From Burkholderia sp. WP9 (GTDB lineage: Bacteria > Pseudomonadota > Gammaproteobacteria > Burkholderiales > Burkholderiaceae): a stretch of DNA of 64,000 bases. The stretch lies in contig NZ_FNTG01000002.1 in assembly GCF_900104795.1 (NCBI RefSeq), positions 372,001 through 436,000 of the forward strand, written 5' to 3'. The position numbers and the translations under genes are program-made. Shown one piece after another: positions 8,844 through 17,983 of this stretch; the stretch's first letter is position 1, and each line of letters begins with the position of its first letter. Under the pieces are notes generated by a model that was given only the letters and a program-made list of their open reading frames with translations, searched no databases and was not told where the DNA came from.

Positions 8844-9356
8844 TCAGCCTGCAGCGCGAGCGTCGATCGCGTCGTGCAGCAACGTCACAAGGTCTTCAGG
8901 CAAAGCGGGTTTGGTCATGAAGTGCTGAAAGCCTTCGCCGATGCTTCGTAACCGGTAAGCGTCGTCGGTATGGCCGGTGAGCGCGACGGCCACCGAAGGC
9001 ACATGATCCCCGCGAATCTCGTGGTCGCGCAAGCGCTGGATCAGATAGAAGCCATCCATGGCGGGCAGTTCGAGGTCGCATACCACGGCGTCGGGCAACA
9101 ATCGCAGCGCCGCCTCCACGCCCTCTTCCGCATCCGCCACGGCGACGACATGCGCGCCTTCTGCTTCGAGTAGCAAGGTCAGCGATTCCCGGCTATCCGG
9201 GTCGTCTTCTACGAGCACGATCGTGGCCTGATCGAGTCTCAATGCTGCATTCATTTTCTGTTGTTGCTCTAAAAAACCGGTTAGGCCGTCAGACGTGGCC
9301 AACGTGTCACTCTGCTGATTGCCGCCGATCTGCGCGGCTGCGATAGTGCTGTTCAT
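8844..9356 (-). CDS. Single-domain response regulator (CheY-like receiver)
   Basis: About 170 residues from the ATG at 9356; an alternative ATG at 9254 would give a minimal 136-residue receiver. Motifs: VLVEDDPDSRES (acidic pair), phosphoacceptor Asp in VVCDLELPAMDG, the T in LTGHTD and K in MTKPALPE. There is no output domain, so it probably acts in a phosphorelay or by protein contact. No kinase is adjacent; the hybrid kinases in this window are possible but unsupported partners. The N-terminal 34 residues before the receiver are low in recognisable structure, and neither start has a strong ribosome site. Confidence 0.8.
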   Translation of the reverse strand: MNSTIAAAQIGGNQQSDTLATSDGLTGFLEQQQKMNAALRLDQATIVLVEDDPDSRESLTLLLEAEGAHVVAVADAEEGVEAALRLLPDAVVCDLELPAMDGFYLIQRLRDHEIRGDHVPSVAVALTGHTDDAYRLRSIGEGFQHFMTKPALPEDLVTLLHDAIDARAAG

Positions 9357-9698
9357 GGTCCGACTCGATTTCATGCGCCGAGTTGCAAACAAGCCCGCGA
9401 TTGTAAAACATGGCCTGAGCGCCAACGCGTGCGCCAGTAACGCGCCAAAACTGCACGCCAATGAAAAACCGGCGCTCGGCGCCACAGTCATGGCCGACCG
9501 ATGCCGACTCCCGATTCGCCACGGCGGCTCGTGCAAACCCCATTCGGCACAGCCCATCCCGCCCAGCGTCTCTTTTCACATTCCTGTTCGTTGCGATGCC
9601 GGCGGTGGTGCTTGATGCCGCCTGCATTAACATCCACCCCATCGGTAGCACGTAGCGTGCCTCGCCGGCTTTGGTGCGGAGAGGTTGGATTGTGCGGC

Positions 9699-9740
9699 GG
9701 GTGGCGGGTGATGGGTGACGGGTGACGGGTGACGGGTAGC
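9699..9740. repeat. Tandem 7-bp repeat, six units
   Basis: Six head-to-tail heptamers: GGGTGGC, GGGTGAT, three exact GGGTGAC, then GGGTAGC. It lies between the response regulator and the RraA-like gene. Such short arrays can change copy number by slippage; no regulatory role is shown. Confidence 0.95.
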
Positions 9741-9881
9741 GCGTGGCGGGACACGCGTGGCGCTATCATCGTGTGCGCGCGGCCATATCGGGACGTTTCA
9801 GCGGCCCGTCGCGCCGCAGGCCGTACGGCGCGCATGCCCTCTTGCTATTCACCTCTCTCAACCCGGAGGCCGTCCTACACC

Positions 9882-10601
9882 ATGCCCGATCTCGACTCCG
9901 CCACGCTCGAAGCACTTCGTCACGTCAGTAGCGCGACACTCACCACCCAGCTGTTCAAACGCGGCTTGCGCAACACGTTCATGCAAGGCGTCGCGCCGCT
10001 TGCCGCGCACAGCGGCGCGAATCTGGTCGGGCCGGCGTTTACGTTGCGCAACATTCCATCGCGTGAAGACATCGACGTGCTCGAACTGTTTGCCGATCCC
10101 GAGTACGCCCAGCGCAAGTGCGTCGAAACGATTCCGGCCGGCCACGTGCTCGTGCAGGATTGCCGCGGCGAGCGCGGCAGTGCGTCGTTCGGTTCGATCC
10201 TGACGCAACGTTTGCAGGTTCGCGGCGTGGCGGGCATGGTGTCCGACGGCCCCGTGCGAGACAGCCCGACGATCGCAGCTTTAGGGTTTCCGGTGTTCTG
10301 CGCGGGCGCCAGCGCGCCGCCCAACCTGATCCGCCATCATGCGGTAGATATCAATGTGCCGATCGGCTGCGGAGGCGTCGCCGTGTTTCCCGGCGACGTG
10401 ATCGTAGGCGACGCGGATGGCGTCGTGGTGATTCCACTAAAAATGGCCAACGAGGTCGCCCAAGCCGCCGCCGAACAGGAGCAGCTCGAAGCGTTTCTCA
10501 CCGAGCGGATTCGCGACGGCGCGGCCTTGCCGGGCACCTACCCGCCAAACGATGCGACGAAGGCCGCTTACGAAGCGTGGAAGGAGAAACGGAAAGCGTG
10601 A
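9882..10601 (+). CDS. RraA-like family protein, probable oxo-acid aldolase
   Basis: 239 residues, the typical length of RraA/HMG aldolases. Core motifs: LVGPAFTLRN, a GGxRD-like segment read here as VSDGPVRDSP, and GDVIVGDADGVVVIP near the C-terminus. Members either aldol-cleave 4-hydroxy-4-methyl-2-oxoglutarate or 4-carboxy-4-hydroxy-2-oxoadipate, or (in E. coli RraA) inhibit RNase E. The Arg-Asp pair needed by the aldolases is present, favouring an enzyme. The start at 9882 has GGAGG about 12 nt upstream. It stands alone, with no aromatic ring-cleavage genes nearby, so its pathway is uncertain. Confidence 0.82.
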   Translation: MPDLDSATLEALRHVSSATLTTQLFKRGLRNTFMQGVAPLAAHSGANLVGPAFTLRNIPSREDIDVLELFADPEYAQRKCVETIPAGHVLVQDCRGERGSASFGSILTQRLQVRGVAGMVSDGPVRDSPTIAALGFPVFCAGASAPPNLIRHHAVDINVPIGCGGVAVFPGDVIVGDADGVVVIPLKMANEVAQAAAEQEQLEAFLTERIRDGAALPGTYPPNDATKAAYEAWKEKRKA

Positions 10602-10659
10602 GACCGGAATAGCGTGGAAAGGCGGTGTAGCGTGTGGGCCGGTCATGAGAATTCGCAGC

Positions 10660-10760
10660 ATGTACGCGCGGCACAGCGAGCGGCGAGCGGCGAGCGAGAA
10701 GCTTAAAGCGAGAAACGGGAAACGAGGAGCGAGGAGCGAGGCGCAAGGAGAGGCGCAATG
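10660..10760. repeat. Purine-rich degenerate repeat tract
   Basis: About 100 bp dominated on the + strand by GCGAGCG, CGAGGAG and GAAACG words (three GCGAGCG-type and three CGAGGAG-type copies). It fills the gap between the convergent RraA-like and TetR genes. No T-run terminator is visible. Confidence 0.6.
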
Positions 10761-10791
10761 AGCGGACACGCGCAAGCGGCAGCCCGCCGCG

Positions 10792-11580
10792 TCAACCTCC
10801 CTTCTTAGGACCCATTCCCTGCACCAGCAACGCCACGGCATGCCGGGCAATTTCCTCGCCGCCGATGTTGCGACGCATGGGATCGTTACGCCACAGTTTC
10901 GACGCGGCCAGCGGCAAAATCGTCAGCCCTAGCAGCGTGACGAAGACGAGCGCGGGTTCCAGCCCCGCGTTGAGCCGTCCCTCTTTCTGCCAGCGCGCGA
11001 TGGCCAACAGCGACGCCTTCTGATGCGCGTCGCCAAAGCGTTCATGCATGCGCTGGCGCAGCAAGCCGCCGTCGCTAATGACTTCGCGCACCCACAGTGA
11101 TGGAAACCACGGGTTGTCGACGGCCACCCGCACCATCCGCTGCGCGAGTTGCGTGATTGCCGCCACTGGATCGTCGGGATTTTCCTGGAACGGCACGCCC
11201 AGCCCGGCGCGCAACGGCGCGAAACGCTCGTCGATCAACACGTCGAGCAACTGATCTCGCGTCTTGAAGTAGTAATGCATCATCGCCGGCGTGAAGCCGG
11301 CCTCGCGAGCAATCTCCCCAAGCGTGGTGTCGACAATGCCCTGTCGCGCAAACAACTCGAGCGCCGCGTCGAGCAGACGGTTGCGCTGCTCGACGCCACG
11401 CGCGGCGCCGGACGGCCGGCCCGGCCGCCGGGCGGGCACGGTGGCCTCGGGGCTTGCCGACGCGCCGTCCTGCGCTTCAACGGGCCGCCCGCGCGCGGCC
11501 CGCGGCCGGCGAACCTTCACGGTAGCCGTGTCACTCGGGGCGTTTTTCACCGCTGGATCGTCGGACGGAATTCTTGCCAT
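10792..11580 (-). CDS. TetR-family transcriptional regulator
   Basis: 262 residues. A basic, disordered N-terminal extension of about 65 residues contains two AT-hook-like GRP motifs (RGRP, RPGRP). The TetR HTH follows (LFARQGIVDTTLGEIAREAGFTPAMMHYYFKTRDQLL). The C-terminal ligand domain is unclassified. The gene is divergent from a DHA2 efflux pump, with 75 bp between starts holding a palindrome, the standard layout for a local repressor. The start at 11580 keeps the operator outside the coding region. The inducer is probably a substrate of the pump. Confidence 0.9.
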   Translation of the reverse strand: MARIPSDDPAVKNAPSDTATVKVRRPRAARGRPVEAQDGASASPEATVPARRPGRPSGAARGVEQRNRLLDAALELFARQGIVDTTLGEIAREAGFTPAMMHYYFKTRDQLLDVLIDERFAPLRAGLGVPFQENPDDPVAAITQLAQRMVRVAVDNPWFPSLWVREVISDGGLLRQRMHERFGDAHQKASLLAIARWQKEGRLNAGLEPALVFVTLLGLTILPLAASKLWRNDPMRRNIGGEEIARHAVALLVQGMGPKKGG

Positions 11581-11617
11581 TGCGCTCGATTTGACTGGTA
11601 ACGCGATGTCGCATATA

Positions 11618-11633
11618 TTAATCTCTAAATTAA
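11618..11633. promoter_or_regulatory. Putative TetR operator (TTAAT-N6-ATTAA)
   Basis: A perfect inverted repeat TTAAT, six spacer bases, ATTAA, in an AT-rich island in the 75-bp divergent region. It sits where the -10 boxes of both genes would be, so binding would shut off both. Confidence 0.6.
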
Positions 11634-11655
11634 TTAATTTCAACGACCCAATGCC

Positions 11656-13203
11656 ATGGATCATTCGACCACGACTCAACCCGCCGCGCTGACGCAGCCT
11701 CACGCGCAGGACGGCACGCAGGCTGGCGATCACCCGCCGATCCGCCTGCTGTTTCTGGCGCTGCTACTGGTGATGTTGCTCGCCGCGCTCGATCAGACGA
11801 TCGTTTCGACCGCGCTGCCGACCATCGTCGGCGAACTGGGCGGGCTCAACAACCTGTCATGGGTGGTGACCGCATACCTGCTCAGCTCGACGATCGTCGT
11901 GCCGCTGTATGGTAAGTTCGGCGATCTGTTCGGCCGCAAGATCGTGCTCCAGACCGCGATCATCGTCTTCCTGGTGGGCTCCGCGTTGTGCGGCGTCGCG
12001 CAGGACATGACGCAGCTGATCGTGCTGCGCGCGCTGCAAGGTCTCGGCGGCGGCGGCTTGTTGGTGGTCACGATGGCCGCCATCGCGGATGTGATTCCGC
12101 CGGCTGAGCGCGGCCGCTACCAGGGCGTGTTCGGCGGCGTGTTCGGTCTTGCGACCGTGGTCGGCCCGCTGCTCGGCGGCTTTCTCGTCGAGCACCTGAC
12201 GTGGCGCTGGATCTTCTACATCAACCTGCCGCTCGGCATCATCTCGCTCGTCGTGATCGGCGCGGTCTTCAAGCCGCACGTGCGCCACGTGAAGCACACG
12301 ATCGACTACATGGGCGCCGCATTTCTCGCCGGCGCCCTCACCTGCATCATCCTGTTCACGAGCCAGGGCGGCACGATCCTGCCGTGGTCGTCGCCGCAAC
12401 TGTGGTTCACGTTGGGCATGGGCCTCGTGGCGATCTGGGGCTTCATTCACGAGGAACGCGGCGCAGTCGAGCCGATCATGCCGCTCGAACTCTTCAAACA
12501 GCGCACGTTTCTGCTGAGCAGCCTGATTGGCTTCATCATCGGCGTGTCGCTGTTCGGCTCGGTGACGTTCCTGCCGTTGTATTTGCAGGTGGTCAAAGGC
12601 TCGACGCCGTCGCAAGCTGGCATGCAGATGCTGCCGATGATGGGCGGCCTGTTCCTGATGTCGATGGTGACCGGCCGCGTGATCAGCAAGATCGGCAAAT
12701 ACCGCATGTTCCCGATTGCCGGCACGTTCCTCGTGGCGATCGCGATGTTGCTGCTCGCGCGCCTGCAGATCAATACGCCGATTCATGTGATGTATATCGA
12801 CATGGGCATTCTCGGCTGTGGTCTCGGCATGGTGATGCAGGTGCTGATTCTCGCCGTGCAGAACACCGTCGAGTTCAAGCACATGGGCGTGGCCACTTCG
12901 GGCGCAACGTTGTTCCGCTCGATCGGCGGCTCGATCGGCGGCTCGATCGGCGTGGCCGGTTTCGGCGCCGTGTTCTCGAACGGCCTCGCCGCGCGTCTGG
13001 AAAAGCTGATTCCGGCGGACACCGAATTGCCGCATGCGCTCGGGCCCGCCGCGATTCATCAGTTGCCGCAAGCATTGCGCGACGACTACCTGCAGGCGTT
13101 CGCCGGCGCGCTGCACACGGTGTACCTCTCGGCTGCGTGCGTGGTGGTATTGGCGTTCGCGCTCGCGTGGCTGCTGAAGGATCATCCGCTGCGTAAGCAC
13201 TGA
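11656..13203 (+). CDS. DHA2-family (EmrB/QacA) multidrug efflux MFS transporter
   Basis: 515 residues with about 14 predicted membrane helices. Signatures: LAALDQTIVSTALPTIVGEL (TM1), LSSTIVVPLYGKFGDLFGRK (loop 2-3, motif A) and LQGLGGGGLLVV/GGVFGLATVVGPLLGG (motif C of drug/H+ antiporters). It would export hydrophobic or cationic drugs using the proton gradient across the inner membrane. No EmrA-type adaptor is adjacent, so it probably acts alone. Expression is likely controlled by the divergent TetR protein. Residues near 420 contain a SIGG repeat from a 12-bp in-frame duplication. Confidence 0.92.
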   Translation: MDHSTTTQPAALTQPHAQDGTQAGDHPPIRLLFLALLLVMLLAALDQTIVSTALPTIVGELGGLNNLSWVVTAYLLSSTIVVPLYGKFGDLFGRKIVLQTAIIVFLVGSALCGVAQDMTQLIVLRALQGLGGGGLLVVTMAAIADVIPPAERGRYQGVFGGVFGLATVVGPLLGGFLVEHLTWRWIFYINLPLGIISLVVIGAVFKPHVRHVKHTIDYMGAAFLAGALTCIILFTSQGGTILPWSSPQLWFTLGMGLVAIWGFIHEERGAVEPIMPLELFKQRTFLLSSLIGFIIGVSLFGSVTFLPLYLQVVKGSTPSQAGMQMLPMMGGLFLMSMVTGRVISKIGKYRMFPIAGTFLVAIAMLLLARLQINTPIHVMYIDMGILGCGLGMVMQVLILAVQNTVEFKHMGVATSGATLFRSIGGSIGGSIGVAGFGAVFSNGLAARLEKLIPADTELPHALGPAAIHQLPQALRDDYLQAFAGALHTVYLSAACVVVLAFALAWLLKDHPLRKH

Positions 13204-13598
13204 TTATCGTGCCGTTTGCGTCGAGCGCTTGATGCAAGCGCTTAACGACGGTGAAAACAGCGACAAAGACGAGGTCGAACGCCATGCGCGCCGACCTCGT
13301 TCTGTTTTTTGCGTGAATCGAATGGTGTGAAAAAATCTCCGCAGCCGTTCGTCCTGCCGGCATGGAGTGCAATTCGTCGTACCTGCCAATGTTCGCTAGC
13401 GCACATAGGATAGGTAGCAACGTCGATTGACGTTCTGATCGAAACGCCACATATTGCGAGCAGCGGCACCGTAAGCTCGGGCTTGCCGCTCAGGACTCTC
13501 CGGCGCATGTGGATCGTGATTTCCGCGGACATTGCTCCCGCTTCAACATGATCCGGAACATGCCGTAATGGCATTGTTTTACAAAGGTGGGTCACAGC
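13204..13598. other. Intergenic region: terminator, otherwise no gene seen
   Basis: 395 bp. The first 110 bp hold a small perfect hairpin (AGCGCTTG/CAAGCGCT at 13224-13242) and the intrinsic terminator of the efflux gene. I see nothing convincing in the remaining 290 bp except the ribosome site of the next gene. Confidence 0.6.
13269..13310 (+). terminator. Intrinsic terminator after the DHA2 efflux gene
   Basis: Perfect 9-bp arms ACGAGGTCG (13269-13277) and CGACCTCGT (13292-13300), followed by TCTGTTTTTT. It matches a Rho-independent terminator reading in the direction of the efflux gene. Confidence 0.8.
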
Positions 13599-14867
13599 AT
13601 GTCCACCCAGACACTGATCGGACACAGTTTTCCGACGCCCTGCAAACGGTGTGGCGGGGCACTGTACAGGCAAGTCGACTATTGTCCCTATTGCGGTGCG
13701 GTGCATCCGCTCGACGCGGGTCCGCACAAGCGCACCGTGATTCCCGGCAGTCGCGCGAGCGCCACTACCAAAGCTGCGCAAAAGAACAGCCTCGATCCAT
13801 CAACACTGGACGAAACCAACTTCGCGTCGCGTGCGATGGTCGCTGGCGAACCCGTTACCGGCGAGACCGCGCTACCCGCCTCGGCGCTCGTGTCGCCGGA
13901 CGCGCCGGTACCGCATCTTTCCCAAGCGGTCAAAGCGGCGAGCCAAGGGACGATTTCGATTCGCAGAGCGCTCTATGCCATTGGGGCGGTTGTCGTGATT
14001 GGCCTGGGGTATGTCGGATATGCGCTATTCAGCGATCGCGATCTGTCGAGCGGAACCGGCGGCCAGTCCGCCGATAACGAAACTAATCAGGATGCCAGAA
14101 CGACGACTGGCACGATCGCGCCGTACACGCCGGCTCAGTCCCCCAACCAGGCTGCCGCTGCGGGCAAACCCGCCGTGTCGGGCAACCCCGCGAGGCCGGC
14201 TCAGGTGATGCCGGCGACGCCCGTCACGCCGCCTGTTGTTGCGGCGGCGCCCGTCAAACCCGCGCCGCCCCGGTTCAGCGATGCCGCACAGGCCTTGCAA
14301 TCAGCGCGCCTCGCGTTGCGCGGCAACGATCTCTCTTCAGCACAAGCCGCGCTCGGCGCCGCTCAGGCGCTGCAACCAGGCAATTCCGACGCTCAAGACC
14401 TGGCGGGAGAATTGAAGCCCCTGCTCGCACGCCGCGACGCCGCGTTGCAGGCGGCGCAAACGTGCGCCGCGCAGCAGTCGTGGCCTTGCGCCCGTCAGCA
14501 CGCCAACGAGGCGCTCGTGCTCGACACCGGCAATGAAACTGCGAAGTCCATTCTGGCCCGCGTGATTCGCGAGACCGGTTGGGCACCGCTCACCCCGCAC
14601 GCCGCAGCGGGCACCGCGCCGCAAGTCAAACCGACTGCACAAGCGCAAGCCGCACCACCGTCTCAACAGGTGGCTCAACTGCAAACCCCGCTTCCCCAAG
14701 GTATGCCGGCCAATAATCAGGCCGCAGTGGGCGGTGCCCGCCCCGCGACCACGGCGCCCGACAACAACAGTGTCGAAGCGCGCGAACGCGCGATCAAAGA
14801 CTCCGGCTGGAACCGCGCGAACGCGAATTCCGCCAAGCCTGGCGCGGGCACCGCACTCAAGCAGTGA
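13599..14867 (+). CDS. Membrane-anchored protein with N-terminal zinc ribbon (unknown function)
   Basis: 422 residues. The N-terminus has a zinc ribbon, C15-x2-C18 and C29-x2-C32. A disordered stretch follows, then one membrane helix (122-144), a Pro/Ala/Gln-rich linker and a helical region (about 225-325) that looks TPR-like (ALQSARLALRGNDLSSAQAAL, then ACAR). The tail is disordered. Topology would put the zinc ribbon in the cytoplasm and the repeats in the periplasm. The start at 13599 has AGGTGG 9 nt upstream. Zinc-ribbon/TM/TPR proteins often serve as envelope scaffolds; no function is claimed. Confidence 0.75.
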   Translation: MSTQTLIGHSFPTPCKRCGGALYRQVDYCPYCGAVHPLDAGPHKRTVIPGSRASATTKAAQKNSLDPSTLDETNFASRAMVAGEPVTGETALPASALVSPDAPVPHLSQAVKAASQGTISIRRALYAIGAVVVIGLGYVGYALFSDRDLSSGTGGQSADNETNQDARTTTGTIAPYTPAQSPNQAAAAGKPAVSGNPARPAQVMPATPVTPPVVAAAPVKPAPPRFSDAAQALQSARLALRGNDLSSAQAALGAAQALQPGNSDAQDLAGELKPLLARRDAALQAAQTCAAQQSWPCARQHANEALVLDTGNETAKSILARVIRETGWAPLTPHAAAGTAPQVKPTAQAQAAPPSQQVAQLQTPLPQGMPANNQAAVGGARPATTAPDNNSVEARERAIKDSGWNRANANSAKPGAGTALKQ

Positions 14868-14923
14868 ACAATATTCTGGATACCAAAACACATAGTCGAT
14901 GTGAGCGGCATCCGAATGCATAA

Positions 14924-14941
14924 GGGCGCGCAAAAGCGCCC
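14924..14941 (+). terminator. GC-rich hairpin after the zinc-ribbon gene
   Basis: GGGCGC (14924-14929), loop GCAAAA, GCGCCC (14936-14941), 57 bp after the stop. There is no clear T-run, so it is only a weak terminator candidate. Confidence 0.4.
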
Positions 14942-15070
14942 GTGGTTTGAGAGGTAACAGACGGACGTGGCTTTCTCAGCACATAGAACATGACATGGCA
15001 AACCGGCTCACTGGTGCTTCGCGTGCCGACGCGCGAAGCTGTACGAACCTGACCGATAGGTAGATAGACC

Positions 15071-16144
15071 ATGCTAAAGAGACTTCTGGCGGGATGGTTG
15101 GGGCTGGCGCTGATGGTCGTATTTTCGCTGGCCTGCGCGGAGCCAGCGCATTACAAGATCGTCACCGGTCCGGAACGGGGCACGTATATCCAGATTGGCC
15201 AGGATCTGTCGAAATGGGTTGCGCAGCCGGCGGGCATCGATCTGGAAGTGATGGCGTCGAAAGGCTCGGCTGAAAACGTGCAACGCATGCGCTTCGAGCC
15301 GGGGGTCAAGCTCGCGCTGGTGCAATCCGATGTGTATCAGGCGTATATCGACATGGCCAACGCCGGCAACGCCGACGCGGGTACGGCAATCCGGCCGCTG
15401 CGGCTCATCATGCCGCTCTATGACGAAGAGATTAACGTCGTGGTGCGCGCGGATTCGCCTTTGAAGACGTTCGCCGACATCAAGGACAAAAGCATCAGTG
15501 TCGGACTGATCGGCAGCGGCACCGCGCAATCTGCCACCACGCTCTACCACCTGATGTTCGGTCAGGCGATTCCCGAGCAGAACATCCAGCATCTGAGCAA
15601 CGAGGACGCGCTCGCCGCGCTGATCGTGAAGAAAGTGGACGTCGCGATTATCGTGGTCGGCCAGCCGGCGAAACTGTTCAACGACATGAATCCCGACCTG
15701 CTGCAGCAGATCCGCCTCCTGAAGGTCGACCAGGCCGCACCCGAAACCGCCCGCGCCAAGCAGACCTATTTCCCCGCGACGATCCGCGCAACCAGCTATC
15801 CGAACTGGCTCAAGGAAGATGTTCCCACGCTGACCGTCAAGGCTTTTCTCGTCACCTACGATTACGGTCTGCGCGATACCGTCGGCAATCTGAATCACTT
15901 TGCCGACTCGCTATGCGCCAACTTCGACAATCTCCAGGAGCATGGCCACCCGAAGTGGAAGCAGGTGAAGCTGGAGTTGCCGACGCTCGTGCGTGGATGG
16001 AAATACTACTCACCAGTCGAGAAGCATCTGCGCGCATGTCTCGCGAATAAGAGCGCCGCGATCAATGCCACCGCGGCCCAGGCCGCGCCAAAACCGCGTC
16101 CCACGTGTTCGGATCAGGAACGGCTGCTTCTGCTATGCAAGTAA
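15071..16144 (+). CDS. TAXI-family TRAP transporter solute-binding protein
   Basis: 357 residues. A signal peptide (about 1-24) ends in CAEPAHYK. Typical TAXI segments follow: IVTGPERGTYIQIGQDLSKWV near the mature N-terminus, LALVQSDVYQAY, and LIGSGTAQSATTLYHLM. TAXI proteins bind small organic acids such as glutamate in the periplasm and hand them to a fused DctQM permease. No permease is nearby, so this is an orphan binding protein, possibly a chemosensory or scavenging component. The last 25 residues are an atypical Ala/Pro-rich, Cys-containing tail. Confidence 0.85.
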   Translation: MLKRLLAGWLGLALMVVFSLACAEPAHYKIVTGPERGTYIQIGQDLSKWVAQPAGIDLEVMASKGSAENVQRMRFEPGVKLALVQSDVYQAYIDMANAGNADAGTAIRPLRLIMPLYDEEINVVVRADSPLKTFADIKDKSISVGLIGSGTAQSATTLYHLMFGQAIPEQNIQHLSNEDALAALIVKKVDVAIIVVGQPAKLFNDMNPDLLQQIRLLKVDQAAPETARAKQTYFPATIRATSYPNWLKEDVPTLTVKAFLVTYDYGLRDTVGNLNHFADSLCANFDNLQEHGHPKWKQVKLELPTLVRGWKYYSPVEKHLRACLANKSAAINATAAQAAPKPRPTCSDQERLLLLCK

Positions 16145-16193
16145 GATTGGCAGCGTGACAAACGCGCGTCTCGCGCGACCGGGAGCGACTGGA

Positions 16194-16721
16194 CTAGCGG
16201 GCAGCCTGGCCGGTCGCCTTCGGCGGAATGGGACCGAAGAACATTGCCATGAACCTGTCACGGCCGATCACGCGAACCAGCTCGGCAACGACGCAGTAGA
16301 TCGCGATCAGCGTCACCAGCAGAATCTGGATGGCCCAGAAATGCGGCCAGTTGAGATCGGCGAGCAACCTGCCGTTGGCGGCGGCGAGGCTCGGCGCCTC
16401 CTTCCAGTATTCGTAAAGATGCTCCAGGTAATGCACGATCAAAGCCACCAAGGTATAGATCACCGTTTTCCAGCCGATATTCCAGATCAGCGGTTTCTCG
16501 GGAAACCGGTTGATGAACGGCAGCATGTTGGCGATCAGCACCGATTTGCCGAGAATCAGCGCGGCGATGGTCACGGAAACCGACGTCGGCAACGTCACGT
16601 CATAGCCTCGGGTAATCAGCGCGCGCATGATCGCGACAATGTGGAGAATCACGAAGAAATAGATGGTCGGCGGAAGCATCTCCATGAACTCGTGCTTGAT
16701 CGTGGTGGTCAGCTTGCTCAT
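16194..16721 (-). CDS. Small multipass inner-membrane protein of unknown function
   Basis: 175 residues. The start at 16721 is set by AGGAGA 6 nt upstream. About four hydrophobic segments are visible: PPTIYFFVILHIVAIM, VSVTIAALILGKSVLIANML, TVIYTLVALIVHYLEHLY and AIQILLVTLIAIYCVVAEL. The charged residues between helices (ENxx, EYWKE) and the RVIGRDRFMAMFFGP end resemble uncharacterised proteobacterial membrane proteins. No catalytic motif was recognised. It converges on the TAXI gene 50 bp away. Confidence 0.75.
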   Translation of the reverse strand: MSKLTTTIKHEFMEMLPPTIYFFVILHIVAIMRALITRGYDVTLPTSVSVTIAALILGKSVLIANMLPFINRFPEKPLIWNIGWKTVIYTLVALIVHYLEHLYEYWKEAPSLAAANGRLLADLNWPHFWAIQILLVTLIAIYCVVAELVRVIGRDRFMAMFFGPIPPKATGQAAR

Positions 16722-16971
16722 GCTCGTCTCCTGAAGTGATCGGCGCAATCCCGTGAACTCCAAGTTCATGATAGACACGATAAGACCTTTATGACGCAGC
16801 TGGAACATTGCCGCCGAAGGTAATCCGTATCAGCGGGTGGCAAGTCGCGTAGCCGCTGTACCGCTCCATTCCTCGATACAGTTTGGGCGATTTGTAGCGA
16901 TCCGTACCTTACTGTCCATGGTCGGATAACCGATGCTATGCGTTCTCTCTCCTCACGCATGGACTCTCCGG

Positions 16972-17859
16972 ATGGACAAGACAACCAACGGCTGGCTGAG
17001 CGGCTTCATAGGCGTGTTGATTTTCAGCGGCTCGCTGCCGGCCACGCGCATCGCCGTCGAAGGCCTGGATCCGCTGTTCCTGACGGTCGCGCGCGCAACG
17101 ATCGCCGGCACGCTCGGCCTGTTGCTGTTACTCGTGTTTCGCCAGGCGCGCCCCGCGCGCCGCGACCTGATCCCGCTCGTGGTAGTCGCACTCGGCGTGG
17201 TGATCGGCTTTCCGCTCCTGACGGCGTTGGCGCTGCGGCACGTGAGCTCGGCGCATGCCGTGGTGTTCGTCGGCCTCCTGCCGCTCGCCACGGCGATCTT
17301 CGGCGTGCTGCGCGGCGGCGAGCGTCCGCAACCGGCGTTCTGGCTGTTCTCGGCACTCGGCAGCGGCGCCGTAGTAGCCTTCGCCTTGCGCCACGGGCTC
17401 GACGCATCGCCCGTTGGCGACGCGCTGATGCTGGCCGCCATCGTCGCCTGCGGGCTGGGGTATGCCGAAGGGGCGCGTCTGTCGCGCCATCTCGGCGGCT
17501 GGCAGGTGATTTCGTGGGCGCTCGTGCTGTCGCTGCCGCTCATGCTTCCGCTCGCCTTGTGGGCACGGCCCGCATCGTTCGACGGAGTCAGTCACGCGGC
17601 GCTCTGGGCCCTCGCCTATGTGTCGCTCTTCAGCATGCTGATCGGCTTCGTGTTCTGGTATCGCGGCCTCGCGCTCGGCGGCATTGCGGGCGTCGGACAA
17701 CTGCAACTGCTGCAGCCGTTCTTCGGCCTGATGCTTGCGGGACTGCTCCTGCACGAACAGGTGCCGCTCGCGATGATTCTCGTCACCGTCGTGGTCGTGG
17801 CCTGCGTGGCGGGCGCACGGCGCTTCTCACGGGCGGCGCCGGCGCGGCCGGTTGCCTGA
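16972..17859 (+). CDS. EamA/DMT-family permease
   Basis: 295 residues with ten hydrophobic segments in two EamA repeats: GFIGVLIFSGSLPATRIAV at the N-terminus, and FSMLIGFVFWYRGLALGG with LLQPFFGLMLAGLLLHE in the second repeat. DMT permeases export or import amino acids and metabolites. The start at 16972 is chosen because the first helix begins a few residues later; an upstream ATG at 16933 would add 13 polar residues, and neither has a strong ribosome site. The next gene is an RpiR regulator on the same strand, which need not control it. Substrate unknown. Confidence 0.85.
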   Translation: MDKTTNGWLSGFIGVLIFSGSLPATRIAVEGLDPLFLTVARATIAGTLGLLLLLVFRQARPARRDLIPLVVVALGVVIGFPLLTALALRHVSSAHAVVFVGLLPLATAIFGVLRGGERPQPAFWLFSALGSGAVVAFALRHGLDASPVGDALMLAAIVACGLGYAEGARLSRHLGGWQVISWALVLSLPLMLPLALWARPASFDGVSHAALWALAYVSLFSMLIGFVFWYRGLALGGIAGVGQLQLLQPFFGLMLAGLLLHEQVPLAMILVTVVVVACVAGARRFSRAAPARPVA

Positions 17860-17983
17860 TCGGCGCATCGTCCGCGCTACGCATTCGCGTGGGCCACCTT
17901 TCAGACGCGCGCGGCGCGAGCAGCCGGTTGAATATGTCATCATCCCGATGATCGATTAACCACTGCCCCGCCACGCGACTACG

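Noticed and set aside
12910..12955. 12-bp repeat in the DHA2 gene as a mobile or variable element
   Set aside because: It is an in-frame Ser-Ile-Gly-Gly repeat in a membrane helix, common in this family.
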